In this document: piece by piece, positions 54,561 to 63,695 of the stretch | Numbering within the stretch: position 1 is the stretch's first letter | Layout of the letters: each line of letters begins with the position of its first letter | Notes under the pieces: model-generated | Told to the model about the DNA's origin: nothing | The model's database searches: none | Seen by the model: only the letters and a program-made list of their open reading frames with translations | Position numbers and translations under genes: made by a program | DNA from: Streptomyces broussonetiae | GTDB lineage: Bacteria; Actinomycetota; Actinomycetes; Streptomycetales; Streptomycetaceae | Length of the DNA: 64,000 bases | Direction of reading: 5' to 3' | Assembly: GCF_009796285.1 (NCBI RefSeq) | Contig: NZ_CP047020.1 | Coordinates: 5,084,001-5,148,000 of the forward strand

Positions 54561-55751
54561 CTACAGCGGCGTGGCCGCGTACACCAGCAGGTACGCGCCG
54601 TAGAGATAGCTGAACCCGGCCAGGGTCGCGACCAGCACGGTCGTGTGCCAGGGCCGGGTTCTCGCCGTTCGCACCAGCACGTGCGCGAGCGGCAGCAGCA
54701 GCGGGAACGCCGGCAGCAGGAACCGCGGCTTGCACTCGAAGAACCCCGACCCGCCGAGCGCGATCAGCAGCAGCACCCCGCTGTACACCAGCAGCGGCAG
54801 CGGGGCGCGGTCCAGCAGGAGCAGCACGTACAGCACCGCTCCCGCCGTCACGGTCAACAGCGCCATCGGGAACACGAACCGGCTGCCGTGCGCCAGCATC
54901 AGGTGCACGAAGTGCACCGAGCCGCGCCCGAAGTCGAACGTCGATCCCCACTGCCGCTGCACCTCGAAATAGCCGCCCAGCAGATCGCCCTCGCGCCGGC
55001 CGACCCAGAGTACGTACGCGGTCCAGCCCAGCGGGGCGAGCGCCGCGCCCGTCCACAGCCTGTGGGAAACTTTTCCGCGCCGCTGCCACGCCTCACTGCA
55101 GGCCGCCGCCAGCACGGCCACGGCGACCGCGAACCCGTTCGGCCGGGCGAGCCCCGCGAGCGCCGCGAGCGTGCCCGCCCACAGCCAGTTCCCGGCCAGC
55201 ACCGCGTACAGCGCCCAGGCCGCAAGCGCGGTCAGCAGCGGCTCGGTGTACGCCATCGACAGCACCACCGAGTGCGGCAGCAGCCCCCACAGCAGGACCA
55301 GTGCGATCCCGGTGGCCCGTCCGTACAGCCGGGAGCCGACCGCGTGGATGCCGACGGCGGCCACCGCGGCCGCGGTCCACGAGATGAGCAGCCCGGCGGC
55401 GCCCCCGCCGAACGGGAACAGCGCCGTCAGCGCCCGCACCAGTGCCGGGTACAGCGGGAAGAACGCGAGGTCGCTGTGGACGCCCGGGTCGTGCGAGGGC
55501 AGGTCGTGGCCGTAGCCGTGCACGGAGATGCCCAGGTACCAGACCGAGTCCCAGGACCGGCCGAGCAGCGTGAGCGGGTGCTGCCCGGCGAACCGGGCGA
55601 CGAGGGCGACCACGGCCGCGCCGGCGAGCCGGGCACCGAGGAACAGGCCTACGGCGACCCCGCTCGCGCGCTGCGCTCGCCCGGGCGCAGCAAGGACGGC
55701 GCTGACAGTGCGGGCGGTGCGGGCGGAACGGACGGGGCTGGCGTGGGTCAC
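54561..55751 (-). CDS. polytopic mannosyltransferase-like protein (Gpi18/PIG-V-like)
   Basis: About 396 residues from GTG 55751 (AAGGTG eight bases upstream); ATG 55778 is an alternative. There are about ten membrane segments. The first extracytoplasmic loop holds the acidic motif 'RSWDSVWYLGISVHGYGHDLPSHDPGVHSDLAFFPLYPALVRAL', typical of GT-C glycosyltransferases that use polyprenyl-phosphate mannose, and the 'FFPLYP' signature of the PIG-V/Gpi18 branch. Others are 'LLPHSVVLSMAYTEPLLTALAAWALYAV' and 'FFECKPRFLLPAFPLLLPLAHVL'. It probably adds mannose to an exported lipid or protein. It is a single-gene unit. Confidence 0.85.
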   Translation of the reverse strand: MTHASPVRSARTARTVSAVLAAPGRAQRASGVAVGLFLGARLAGAAVVALVARFAGQHPLTLLGRSWDSVWYLGISVHGYGHDLPSHDPGVHSDLAFFPLYPALVRALTALFPFGGGAAGLLISWTAAAVAAVGIHAVGSRLYGRATGIALVLLWGLLPHSVVLSMAYTEPLLTALAAWALYAVLAGNWLWAGTLAALAGLARPNGFAVAVAVLAAACSEAWQRRGKVSHRLWTGAALAPLGWTAYVLWVGRREGDLLGGYFEVQRQWGSTFDFGRGSVHFVHLMLAHGSRFVFPMALLTVTAGAVLYVLLLLDRAPLPLLVYSGVLLLIALGGSGFFECKPRFLLPAFPLLLPLAHVLVRTARTRPWHTTVLVATLAGFSYLYGAYLLVYAATPL

Positions 55752-55958
55752 ATCTGTGCACCTTGCGTGAGGTGTCATTCGGCCGTGCGGTGACGCGCCG
55801 TCGAGGTCCGCGTCGTCGCCCGTCTGCGTCGCCCGTCTGCGTCGCCCGGCTACGGGCGCGTTCTTCTGATCCGGTCTCAGATCACTTCCTCCGCCGGAAC
55901 CCCTGGGTAAACTTGCGAAGGCTGCGCTGGCCCGTTGGGGTGTCGACGTGGGGGCTTG

Positions 55959-57179
55959 GTGAACCCGATAGCGTTGTACTACCCGCACATTCATGTGCGG
56001 GACGACACATGGCTGAAGTACGCCGCGCTGTACTGGCCCAGGATGGGCAGGCTGCGCCCGCGGGACTATCCCCTCCTGGACTCCGTGGTGTCCGCACGGT
56101 TGCACGCGGCGGGGTGGCTGCTGGACATCGAGCCCCCGCAGTGGGCGTGGCCCCAGGTGGGGCAGCCCTTCCTGGAGCTGATCAACGATCACGCACAGGC
56201 GCTGCGCGACCGCTTCGGGGTCGACCGCATCGACACCTGGGGCGTTCCCGCCGCCGAGGCCGGGTTCGGGTACGCCGGGGGTGTCCGTTCGGCGGGCGGG
56301 CGCGACGACGCGGCGGCCCGCGGTGAGGTGACGTGGCTGAACCCGCGGTTCGGGTTCGTGCACGCCAGCAAGATCGGCCCGGAGGTCGTGGCCGCCGCGG
56401 TGGACGCCGGGCTGGCGGTCACCGGGCCGGGCAGGGGCGGGACCTGGGTGGGGATGCATCCGGAACTGGCCCACGTCTACACCTGCGCGTTGACCGAACG
56501 GGTCGCCACCGAGGACCACTTGCAGCCGGTCACCGACCAGGAGCAGCCGCACACCGCGTTGTCCGGGTGGACCCTCGACCGCCTGGTGCACCTGTTGGTC
56601 GACCGGCCGGTGGCCCACGACGAGGGGCCCCGGCCCCATCCGGACCTGTTGGACTCGTTCGTGTTCATGGCGTTCGCGACCGTGGTGCCGGCGAACCTGG
56701 ACACCGTGCCGGTCGAGAAGATCATCGAGATCCGCTCGACGTTCGGTGCCGAGTTGGACGCCTTCCGGACGTACGCGGCCGAGCAGGTACAGGAGTTCGC
56801 CGCGATCGAGGACGTCCGTGACCTGGCCGTCCGTCGCGAGTACCTGCGGCTCGAAGTCGACAGGACCGTGACCACACGGTTGAACGGGTTGCGTGAGCGG
56901 CTGCGCAGTGTCGGCCTGGAGTCGGTCTACGCCCTGGCCAACGTCAAGTCCGTGGCGTTGCCGCCGCTGGCCGCGCTGGCGGCCGAGACCGCCGGGGTGC
57001 CCGCGGCGCTCACCGCCCCCGCCGCGCTGGCCGCCTGCGTGGTCAGCGCGCCCGTCCAGTGGCGCCGGCAACGCCGGGCGGCCATCGAGGAGTCGCCCGT
57101 CAGCTACCTGTTCCGGCTTGAGCGGGAGGTCAGTCCCACGAAGCTGATCGACCGGCTGCGCAAGGTCTGGCCGGCGTGA
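55959..57179 (+). CDS. DUF6236 family protein
   Basis: 406 residues from GTG 55959, where 'NPIALYYPHIHVRDDTWLKYAALYWPRMGRL' begins, the mark of DUF6236. The middle has 'LIDRLVHLLVDRP'-like and 'LLDSFVFMAFATVVPANLDTVPVEKIIEIRSTFGAELDAFRTYAAEQVQEFAAI' helical parts, and the end has 'ALANVKSVALPPLAALAAETAGVPAALTAPAALAACVVSAPVQW', hydrophobic enough for one or two membrane helices. The next gene overlaps its stop by four bases, so the two are coupled. Family members occur in variable actinobacterial islands, but no function is established. Confidence 0.8.
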   Translation: MNPIALYYPHIHVRDDTWLKYAALYWPRMGRLRPRDYPLLDSVVSARLHAAGWLLDIEPPQWAWPQVGQPFLELINDHAQALRDRFGVDRIDTWGVPAAEAGFGYAGGVRSAGGRDDAAARGEVTWLNPRFGFVHASKIGPEVVAAAVDAGLAVTGPGRGGTWVGMHPELAHVYTCALTERVATEDHLQPVTDQEQPHTALSGWTLDRLVHLLVDRPVAHDEGPRPHPDLLDSFVFMAFATVVPANLDTVPVEKIIEIRSTFGAELDAFRTYAAEQVQEFAAIEDVRDLAVRREYLRLEVDRTVTTRLNGLRERLRSVGLESVYALANVKSVALPPLAALAAETAGVPAALTAPAALAACVVSAPVQWRRQRRAAIEESPVSYLFRLEREVSPTKLIDRLRKVWPA

Positions 57180-58711
57180 CCCCCGACGGACAGGGGCGGG
57201 CGGTGGAGAGGGACGACGCGTTCGCCGTCGCGCTGCGGGCGGCGTTCAGCGGTGCCGGCGAGGGCCACACACCGGACGTCGACCTGGCCGCGCTGATGCG
57301 TCCGGCGCCGGATCCGGAACTGGAGGCGCGGATGCGCGCGCTCGCGGATCTCGTCGCCCGTGAGCTGGACGCCTGCGCACCGGAGGGCCGGCAACGCCTG
57401 GACGCCGTGTTCGTACTGACCGGACGGATCGAGAGGGCGCGCCTGACCTGCCACACCGGCACCCGGTCGGTGGAGGTCGCACCGAGTTCCGCGGTGCTGC
57501 GGCTCGTGAGCGACCACCGTGAGCTGGCTGCCCGCACGCCCACCGGCCCGTGGTGGCGCATGCGGGTACGGCTCACGGCCGACGGTGCCCCCGACATCGA
57601 CTACGACCACGGCGAGCTGCCCATTGCGGACGAGGACCGCCTGCCGCCCGACGCGTACCGCGCCGACCTGGCCCGCCTGGGGTTCCCGCGCGAGAAGCTG
57701 CCGACCTGGCTCGCGGCCTACGTGGGCCATGAGGACCGCCAGTCGCGCAGCCCGGTGCTGGCCGCGGCCCGGGCTCGGGCCGATGCCGAAGCCGGGGTGC
57801 GCCCGGTGGCGCCCGTCGACGGACTGCCGCAGCTGCCGACGATGTGGGCGCGGTGGGCGCTGCTGTCGGCCGCGTTCGTCGCGGCCGGTTCCGCCGCGGG
57901 CCCCCGGGTGCGGCCCTCGCACGCCTGGTTCGAGCACTCCGGCCGGGGCGGGGCCACGCTCTGGCTGCTCCCCGGTGACCGGGCGGTGCTCTCGGGTGGG
58001 GTGTGGGAGGCGCCCGGCCTGGCCGCCGCCTACCGGGGGGACGCGCCGTTCCCGGACCTGTTCGCCGGAGCGCCGGCCTCGGTGACGGACGAGGTCCTCG
58101 ACCCACGCGGAGCCGACGGCCTGCTGTCCTTCTGCTACTGGTACGAGGGCCGGCGCTGGTGCCGGGGCGAGTCGCAGCAGCCGGAGGAGGTCACCACGGC
58201 GGTCCCGGACGTCCGGACCGCGGACACCGTGATCGACGTCGTCGCCCGCCTGACCGGCCGGGGCGACGAGCCGGCCGTGCGCAGGGCGGCGGTGCAGCTG
58301 GTCGCCGCGGCCGAGGCGAGAACGGTGACGCGTGACATGCTGGTCGGCCTGTTCGGTGGCGGGGACGGCGACGTCGACGGCGCGCTCCAGCAACTGGTGC
58401 TGGCGGACGTGGCCGGACGTGCGGACTTCCCGCCGATCGACGAGCAGTCGGCGATCGCCATCGTGCGCGAGCACATGCTCGACAACGGTCTGGAGACCCC
58501 GGAGTACTCGGTCCGCAACCTCGCGGCGTCGCGGCTCGGCGTCGGCTGGATGGTCTACGTCCCGGTGCCCCGGGGCGAGACGAGGATCTGGCGGGCGATC
58601 TTCTACGTGGCGGACGACGGCGTGCTGGAGCGGTCGTCGTCCGCCGAGGCCCCGTCCCGCTACGAGGCCGGATTCGAGAAGCGGTTCCACGAACGCCGCC
58701 GGAACCGGTGA
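57176..58711 (+). CDS. protein of unknown function coupled to the DUF6236 gene
   Basis: 511 residues; GTG 57176 overlaps the DUF6236 stop (57177-57179). The first 200 residues have 'GPWWRMRVRLTADGAPDIDYDHGELPIADEDRLPPDAYRADLARLGFPREKLPTWLAAYVGHE', like SUKH/YwqJ-type immunity-associated domains. The middle has 'LLSFCYWYEGRRWCRGES'. The last 90 residues are 'AIAIVREHMLDNGLETPEYSVRNLAASRLGVGWMVYVPVPRGETRIWRAIFYVADDGVLERSSSAEAPSRYEAGFEKRF', recalling an Imm35/YrhB-like fold. No catalytic motif or signal is seen. A role in toxin immunity or intercellular conflict is an inference from these resemblances only. Confidence 0.7.
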   Translation: MTPDGQGRAVERDDAFAVALRAAFSGAGEGHTPDVDLAALMRPAPDPELEARMRALADLVARELDACAPEGRQRLDAVFVLTGRIERARLTCHTGTRSVEVAPSSAVLRLVSDHRELAARTPTGPWWRMRVRLTADGAPDIDYDHGELPIADEDRLPPDAYRADLARLGFPREKLPTWLAAYVGHEDRQSRSPVLAAARARADAEAGVRPVAPVDGLPQLPTMWARWALLSAAFVAAGSAAGPRVRPSHAWFEHSGRGGATLWLLPGDRAVLSGGVWEAPGLAAAYRGDAPFPDLFAGAPASVTDEVLDPRGADGLLSFCYWYEGRRWCRGESQQPEEVTTAVPDVRTADTVIDVVARLTGRGDEPAVRRAAVQLVAAAEARTVTRDMLVGLFGGGDGDVDGALQQLVLADVAGRADFPPIDEQSAIAIVREHMLDNGLETPEYSVRNLAASRLGVGWMVYVPVPRGETRIWRAIFYVADDGVLERSSSAEAPSRYEAGFEKRFHERRRNR

Positions 58712-58723
58712 GCAGACCCCGGG

Positions 58724-61700
58724 TCATCCCACGTCGAGGTCCCAGTCGAGGGCCCACAGCCGGACCACGGCGTCGTCGCCCCCGGAGACGAGGAAGTGCC
58801 CGTCGCCCGTCAGCGCGATGCACTGGACGCCGCCCGGGTGCGCCTCGACCGTGCGCAGGGACCGGCCCGATGCGATGTCCCAGATCCGCAGCGTCGAGTC
58901 CTCGGCGCCGGAGACCGCGTAGCGTCCGTCCGGGGTGAAGCGGATCCCCCGAGCGTTGCCGAGGTGCTGGTCGAGCACGGCGACAGTGTCGCCGGTGGCG
59001 ACGTCCCAGACCCGGACGCTCCGGTCCGAGTAGCCGCCGGCGGACATGGCGAAACGACCGTCACCGCTCAGCGTGACCGCCATCGCCCAGTGCGTGTGGC
59101 CGTGCAGAACGCGCAGACAGTGGCCGGTGGCGAGGTCCCACAGCCGTACGGTGGCGTCTGCTCCCGCAGTGGCCGCAAGCCGCCCGCGGCCGTCGATCCA
59201 GGCGGACTGGACCGGGCCGTCGTGCCCGGTCATCGTCCGCAGACACACCCCGCGCTCCAGGTCCCAGAGGCGGAACGAACGGTCGGCCCCGCCGATCAGC
59301 GCCTGCCGCCCGTCGGCGGTGAACCGGGTCGACCTCGGCCCTCGACTGAGGGGTCCGATCATGCGCATCAGGGGTTGCGCCGTGTCGACCGCGATGAGGC
59401 GCTCCCCGTCCACGGAGTACAGCTGTTCGCCCGTGCCGACGGACCAGGCATGCACCGAGCCGTCCCGGCCGGACGCCATGACGCGCGAACCGTCCGCGCT
59501 GAGTTGCACCACGTCGACCGCCTCGTGGCGACCCTTTCCCGGGTGGGTGAAGGTGCGCAGGGAACGGCCCGTCGCCGGATCCCACAGACGTACCGTCCCG
59601 TCGATCCCGGCCGAGGCCGCGATCCGGCCGTCGGCCGTCACGTCGACCGACATGATCCCGTTCCGGTGTCCCGCAAGACTCCGCTCGGTCCAGACGGCAC
59701 GCAGGCCGGTGCGGGCGGCGGTCGCGCTCAGGGCGCGCCAGGCCGCCATGACGTTCGGCGCCCGCTCGTGGCCGAAGACTCCCCGGGCCTCGCGGAGCCG
59801 GGCGAGCGCGCCGGCGCGGTCCCCGGTCGCCGCCCTGCGTTCCGCCTCGTCGACCAGGGCCCGGACCCTGTCGTCCCGCTCGCTCAGCTCCTCGTGCCTG
59901 CGGGGCCGGCTCAGCTGGGGCTGCGCGGCGTAGGGGCGGGGCATCCGCCACAGGCGGACCGAGTTGTCCTGCCCGGCGGACAGGGCGTACTCGTGGTTCT
60001 TGCCCCAGCGGACATGGCGTACTTCGCCGTCGTGCCCGCGGAACGTCCGCCGGCACTTACCGGTGGCCACGTCCCACACTCGTACGGTGCCGTCCAGGCC
60101 ACCGGAGAGGAGCAGCTTGCCGTCGGAGCCGAACGCCAGCGACTCGGCGAAGCGGGCGTGCCCGGTCAGCGTCCGGACGTGGCCGCCGCCGCGCAGGTCC
60201 CAGATGTCGATGGTCGGGTTCCGGCTGCTCGCGACGGCCGCGACGCCCGCGTCGGGATCGAAGCAGAGCGCCATGTGGTTGGCGCCCTCGGTACCGAGGA
60301 CGGAGCGGCACTCTCCGCTCTCCAGATCCCACAGGCGGGCGACGCAGTCCGCGTATCCGGCGACGAGCACCCAGCGGCCGTCCGGGCTGAGTTCCGCCTC
60401 GACGAACTGGTGCACGTCCCGGTCGAACCGCCATCGGACCTGCCTGCTCCGCAGGTCCCAGACCACGAGAGCGGCACCGGCCCGGCCGTCGCGCCTCGTG
60501 TACTCCAGGCCGACCGCGGTTCCCGTGCGCGGGCTCAGGGCCGCCCAGGCCAGCCTGCCCGCCGTCCGGGCGGCGCGCAGGCAGCTGCCGTCGTCCAGGT
60601 CCCAGAACCGCGCCGTGTTGTCCCCTCCGACGGACGCCGCGTACCGGCCGTCCGGGGTGATCCGGACGGAGCGGACCCCTCCGGAGTGGCCTTCCAGGGT
60701 GTGCAGGCACCGCCCGGTGAGCACGTCCCACACGCGGACCTCGTCGTCCACGCCACCGGTCACCGCGCGCCGCCCGTCGGCGCAGACATCGACCCGGAGA
60801 ATGGGTTCGGCCCATCCGGGGCGGGTCCACGCCCAGCGGATCTCCCGTGTGCCGAGGCATACGGCGTCGCGGACGGCGGCCGAATCGAGGTGCTCCAAGG
60901 CGGTGCGGACGTCGGGCCGGCCGGGCAGCTCGTGGTTGACGCGTTCGAGGAGCGGGCGCGCGGCCGTGAGGTCGCCGCGTTCCATGTGGGCGAGGCCGAG
61001 GACATGCCGTGCCGCCCAGGAGTTCCCGGTGTCGCGGCGGACGGCCTCGAGATCGGCGACGACCTTCTCATCGGTGATCTCGCCGCGGCGCCAGCGCATC
61101 AGCCCGAAGTTGTAGGTGGCCTCCGCGTGCTGGGGATCGGCGGACAGCGCGGAGGTGAACTCGGCCTCGACCGCGGCCCGCGCGTCGTCCTGCTCCCTGA
61201 GGTCGAGGAGCGACAGGGCCCGGTTGTTGTGTCCGTCGCCCCGCAGGTCCGCGGCCTGCGGTTCCAGACGTGGGTATCTCCGGCCGGTCACCCGCCGGTA
61301 GATGCCGGCGATCTCGGTCGCGACGTCGGCCGCCGACGCGGGCCGGGCCGAGGGGTCGATCCCGAGACAGCGTTCGAGCAGATCCGCCAAGCCGGGCGGG
61401 ATCGACGCGAGGGAGGGGTCCACGAGTGCGCCGGCCCGGTAGCTCTCGAGGACCGAGCCCGCCTGAGGGCCGAGCCCCCAGCACATCCTGCCGGTGAACA
61501 TCTCCAGTACCGACGCGGCGAAACTGAAGATGTCCGTGCTCGTCCCGAGCGAGCGACGCGCCAGCTGTTCCGGGGAGGCGTACGCCTTCGTCATGCCGCC
61601 GAACGACACCGGGGTTTCCGTCCCGGGCGACGCGGTGCGCATCCCGGAGTCCGGGGCGGCGACTCTGCGTGCCCGGGCCAGGCCGAAGTCGGTGACCTTG

Positions 61701-62215
61701 GCGACGACCGTGCCCTGCGTGTGGTCGTCGATGAGGACGTTCGCGGGCTTCACGTCCTGGTGGATCAGCTGTCTGCCGTGTGCATGGCCGAGCCCCCAGG
61801 CGATCTGGACGGCCACGTCGAGCACGCGTGCCGTCGCCGCGTCCGGGCCGCCCGCGTACAGGCGTCCGTCGGTGATCCAGTCGTGCAGGCTGCCGCCGCC
61901 CACGTACTCCGCGAACACGCGCGGGACACCGTCCATCGTGCGGACGTAGTGGCAGCTGCAGATGTTCGGGTGCATGCCCAGCGAGACCCAGTCCTCGGCC
62001 TCCGCGACGAACAGTCGCTTCTGTGCCTCGGTCTCGAACCAGTCGGCGTTCGGGCACTTCACCGCGAGGTCGATCTCCCACTGCAGGTGCCGGACCCGCA
62101 GCACCTGTCCCATCGCGCCCTGGCCGGCGACCCCCTCGACGCGATAGCGGCCCTCCACCGTGGCACCGACCGGCCACGGCTGTGGACCGCCCCTCGCTCC
62201 TTCAGGCTCGCTCAT
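58724..62215 (-). CDS. large Ser/Thr kinase with TPR-like linker and two seven-repeat WD40 propellers
   Basis: 1163 residues from ATG 62215. The kinase domain (about 20-290) has a P-loop 'GVAGQGAMGQVL', Lys in 'DLAVKCPN', a catalytic loop 'HQDVKPANVLI' (Gln in place of the usual Arg), 'TDFGLARA' and 'AYASPEQLA'. TPR-like helices (about 340-450) follow. Then come WD repeats, seven ('VWDVLTGRCLHTLEGH' to 'SAGQDNSVRLWRMP'), a helical linker 'LSERDDRVRALVDEAERRAATGDRAGALARLREARGVF', and seven more ('LAGHRNGIMSVDVTADGR' to 'VVRLWALDWDLDVG'). The propellers are protein-binding platforms. No membrane segment is visible, unlike the kinase at 34.6 kb. It faces the DUF6236 pair convergently. Confidence 0.88.
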   Translation of the reverse strand: MSEPEGARGGPQPWPVGATVEGRYRVEGVAGQGAMGQVLRVRHLQWEIDLAVKCPNADWFETEAQKRLFVAEAEDWVSLGMHPNICSCHYVRTMDGVPRVFAEYVGGGSLHDWITDGRLYAGGPDAATARVLDVAVQIAWGLGHAHGRQLIHQDVKPANVLIDDHTQGTVVAKVTDFGLARARRVAAPDSGMRTASPGTETPVSFGGMTKAYASPEQLARRSLGTSTDIFSFAASVLEMFTGRMCWGLGPQAGSVLESYRAGALVDPSLASIPPGLADLLERCLGIDPSARPASAADVATEIAGIYRRVTGRRYPRLEPQAADLRGDGHNNRALSLLDLREQDDARAAVEAEFTSALSADPQHAEATYNFGLMRWRRGEITDEKVVADLEAVRRDTGNSWAARHVLGLAHMERGDLTAARPLLERVNHELPGRPDVRTALEHLDSAAVRDAVCLGTREIRWAWTRPGWAEPILRVDVCADGRRAVTGGVDDEVRVWDVLTGRCLHTLEGHSGGVRSVRITPDGRYAASVGGDNTARFWDLDDGSCLRAARTAGRLAWAALSPRTGTAVGLEYTRRDGRAGAALVVWDLRSRQVRWRFDRDVHQFVEAELSPDGRWVLVAGYADCVARLWDLESGECRSVLGTEGANHMALCFDPDAGVAAVASSRNPTIDIWDLRGGGHVRTLTGHARFAESLAFGSDGKLLLSGGLDGTVRVWDVATGKCRRTFRGHDGEVRHVRWGKNHEYALSAGQDNSVRLWRMPRPYAAQPQLSRPRRHEELSERDDRVRALVDEAERRAATGDRAGALARLREARGVFGHERAPNVMAAWRALSATAARTGLRAVWTERSLAGHRNGIMSVDVTADGRIAASAGIDGTVRLWDPATGRSLRTFTHPGKGRHEAVDVVQLSADGSRVMASGRDGSVHAWSVGTGEQLYSVDGERLIAVDTAQPLMRMIGPLSRGPRSTRFTADGRQALIGGADRSFRLWDLERGVCLRTMTGHDGPVQSAWIDGRGRLAATAGADATVRLWDLATGHCLRVLHGHTHWAMAVTLSGDGRFAMSAGGYSDRSVRVWDVATGDTVAVLDQHLGNARGIRFTPDGRYAVSGAEDSTLRIWDIASGRSLRTVEAHPGGVQCIALTGDGHFLVSGGDDAVVRLWALDWDLDVG

Positions 62216-62316
62216 GGCCGCCGACTGCGCATCCGCGCCTCCCCCGGAACATGGAGACCGGATTGTCGCACGGAAGCGGCGTACGGCGGTTGCCGATATC
62301 CCGGTTCTGCTGTGTT

Positions 62317-62682
62317 TCAGGCCGACAGCTGCCGCAGCCGTTCCGCCGCCTCCTTCAGCACCTCCGCGCGCTTGCAGAACGCGAACCGTACGAACGGTGC
62401 CCCCGCCTCCCGGTGGTCGTAGAAGACCGCGTTCGGGATGGCGACGACCCCCGCCCGCTGCGGCAGCGAGCGGCAGAAGGCGAAGCCGTCGCCCTTTTCG
62501 GACAGCACGGCGCCGAGGGGGCGGATGTCGGTGGTGATGAAGTACGTGCCGGCGGTGTCGTAGACCTTGAAGCCCGCCTCCCTGAGGCCCGCCGCGAGGA
62601 TGTCCCGCCTGGTCTGCATGTCCTGGCGGAGGGTCTCGAAGTACGACTCCGGGAGGGCGAGGGCCTTCCAGCCGCGATCCAC
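62317..62682 (-). pseudogene. aminotransferase 3' end, truncated copy (left)
   Basis: About 121 codons of the C-terminal part of a PLP-dependent class I/II aminotransferase: 'ALALPESYFETLRQDMQTRRDILAAGLREAGFKVYDTAGTYFITTDIRPLG', 'FCRSLPQRAGVVAIPNAVFYDH', 'FVRFAFCKRAEVLKEAAERL'. It includes the C-terminal small domain with the Arg that binds the substrate carboxylate ('FVRFAF'), but the PLP Lys and the N-terminal two thirds are missing. Homology stops at 62682, where the promoter of the toxin-antitoxin pair begins. A second copy of the same 3' end, whose 5' part runs out of the window, lies at 63696-64000. Confidence 0.8.
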
Positions 62683-62696
62683 GTCGCGCGATAGAA

Positions 62697-62724
62697 ATCA
62701 GAGCACAATCAGAGTACGGTCTGA
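62697..62724 (+). promoter_or_regulatory. repeat-rich operator/promoter of the toxin-antitoxin pair
   Basis: ATCAGAGCAC at 62697-62706 is repeated as ATCAGAGTAC at 62708-62717 (11-bp period), and the second copy forms an inverted pair with TCTGA at 62720-62724. The stretch is AT-rich and ends two bases before the antitoxin start. Antitoxins of this kind usually bind such sites to repress their own operon. Confidence 0.6.
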
Positions 62725-62726
62725 GT

Positions 62727-63212
62727 ATGAGCATCGCACCCTTGGCATTCGAATCGGAGTCTGTCTCGTTCACCGATCTGTCGCGGAACCCGAAGGCTGT
62801 CGCCGCCAGGGCCGCCGCCCTCGGATGCCTGCGTGTCACGCACCGGGACGCGCCCGACATGGTGTTGACCACGGCCATATACGCAGAGCGCGCCGAGGAG
62901 AACCTGACCACGGCGTCCCGGCTGTTCCTCGCACTGCTGAAACAGGACGACGGTGCCAAGTCGCTTTTGCTTGCTCTGCCCGAGGTGTTCCCGTGGGTGC
63001 GCCACCTGGACGCCGAGGAAGTCCGGGAATTCACTGTCGAGCTTCTGGAAGCGCTGTCCGACGCCGCTGAACTGGGCGCCAGGGAGGCCGTGCACCGAGC
63101 GATCGTCTCGTGGCGGGCCACCGCCCGCATCAACGCCGATCCTGATCAGCTCAGGGAAGCGCTCCGTCCGCTCGGTGACGTCGACCTCGGCCCCGTCGAG
63201 GTGCACGAGTGA
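62727..63212 (+). CDS. antitoxin, Phd/YefM-like
   Basis: 161 residues from ATG 62727. The first 60 residues carry the Phd/YefM-like opening 'FESESVSFTDLSRNPKAVAARAAALGCLRVTHRDAPDMVLTT', the 'F(T/S)xLxRNPKxV' DNA-binding part. The C-terminal 100 residues are helical ('LFLALLKQDDGAKSLLLALPEVFPWVRHLDAEEVREFTVELLEAL') and presumably wrap the toxin. The toxin gene starts four bases before its stop, giving coupled synthesis. It should repress its own promoter through the repeats at 62697. Confidence 0.75.
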   Translation: MSIAPLAFESESVSFTDLSRNPKAVAARAAALGCLRVTHRDAPDMVLTTAIYAERAEENLTTASRLFLALLKQDDGAKSLLLALPEVFPWVRHLDAEEVREFTVELLEALSDAAELGAREAVHRAIVSWRATARINADPDQLREALRPLGDVDLGPVEVHE

Positions 63213-63559
63213 GCCCGAAGAAAGGCGATCGGGTCAGTGTTCCTCCGCTGAGCGGCTGGAACGTCATTTACGGCACGACGGAAGCCGCGACCGGTTGGGA
63301 GGAGCTGTGCCGGGTGGCGTTGCCGAACGCGCATCGCTGCCTGGAAGCCCTTCGCGCAGACCCGCTGTCGCGGGCCAACTGGAACCGCCAGCACCAGCTC
63401 CGAGGCAGACACGCCACCAGGGCATGGAAGGGCTCTGAGCTGGAGCAGTGGGAGTACGAAATCACCAGCGGCGGCAGGGTCCGCTACCTGGTCAGCCCGG
63501 ACACCTCGACTGTGATCCTTGTGTACGCCTCCCCGCGACACCCGAAGGACACCGAATAG
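63209..63559 (+). CDS. toxin, RelE/ParE-like
   Basis: 116 residues, overlapping the antitoxin gene by four bases. 'YGTTEAATGWEELCRVALPNAHRCLEALRADPLSRANWNRQHQLRGRHATRAWKGSELEQWEYEITSGGRVRYLVSPDTSTVILVYASPRHPKDTE' follows the RelE-fold plan: two helices, then strands 'QWEYEI', 'GRVRYLV' and 'VILVYASPRH', with the basic residues (Arg in 'RVRY' and the terminal 'PRHPK') used by RelE-type mRNA interferases. It would cut mRNA at the ribosome or, if ParE-like, block gyrase. Overlap with the antitoxin, size and order fit a type II module. Confidence 0.78.
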   Translation: MSPKKGDRVSVPPLSGWNVIYGTTEAATGWEELCRVALPNAHRCLEALRADPLSRANWNRQHQLRGRHATRAWKGSELEQWEYEITSGGRVRYLVSPDTSTVILVYASPRHPKDTE

Positions 63560-63695
63560 CCTCCGGTGTTTCGCCCGTGCGGAAGGCAAGGTGAACCGGG
63601 GCGCGGGTTGCGATGGGCTCTTGCGGTGCAGGTGGCTGGCCGACCGGAGTCGGAGGACGGCCGCGCCAAGGACGACTGGCCCCATGGAGCGGCGG

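Noticed and set aside
58796-62422. A 1208-codon forward frame opposite the WD40 kinase
   Set aside because: It is an antisense shadow; the minus-strand frame has a kinase and 14 WD repeats, while the forward frame has no recognisable motif.
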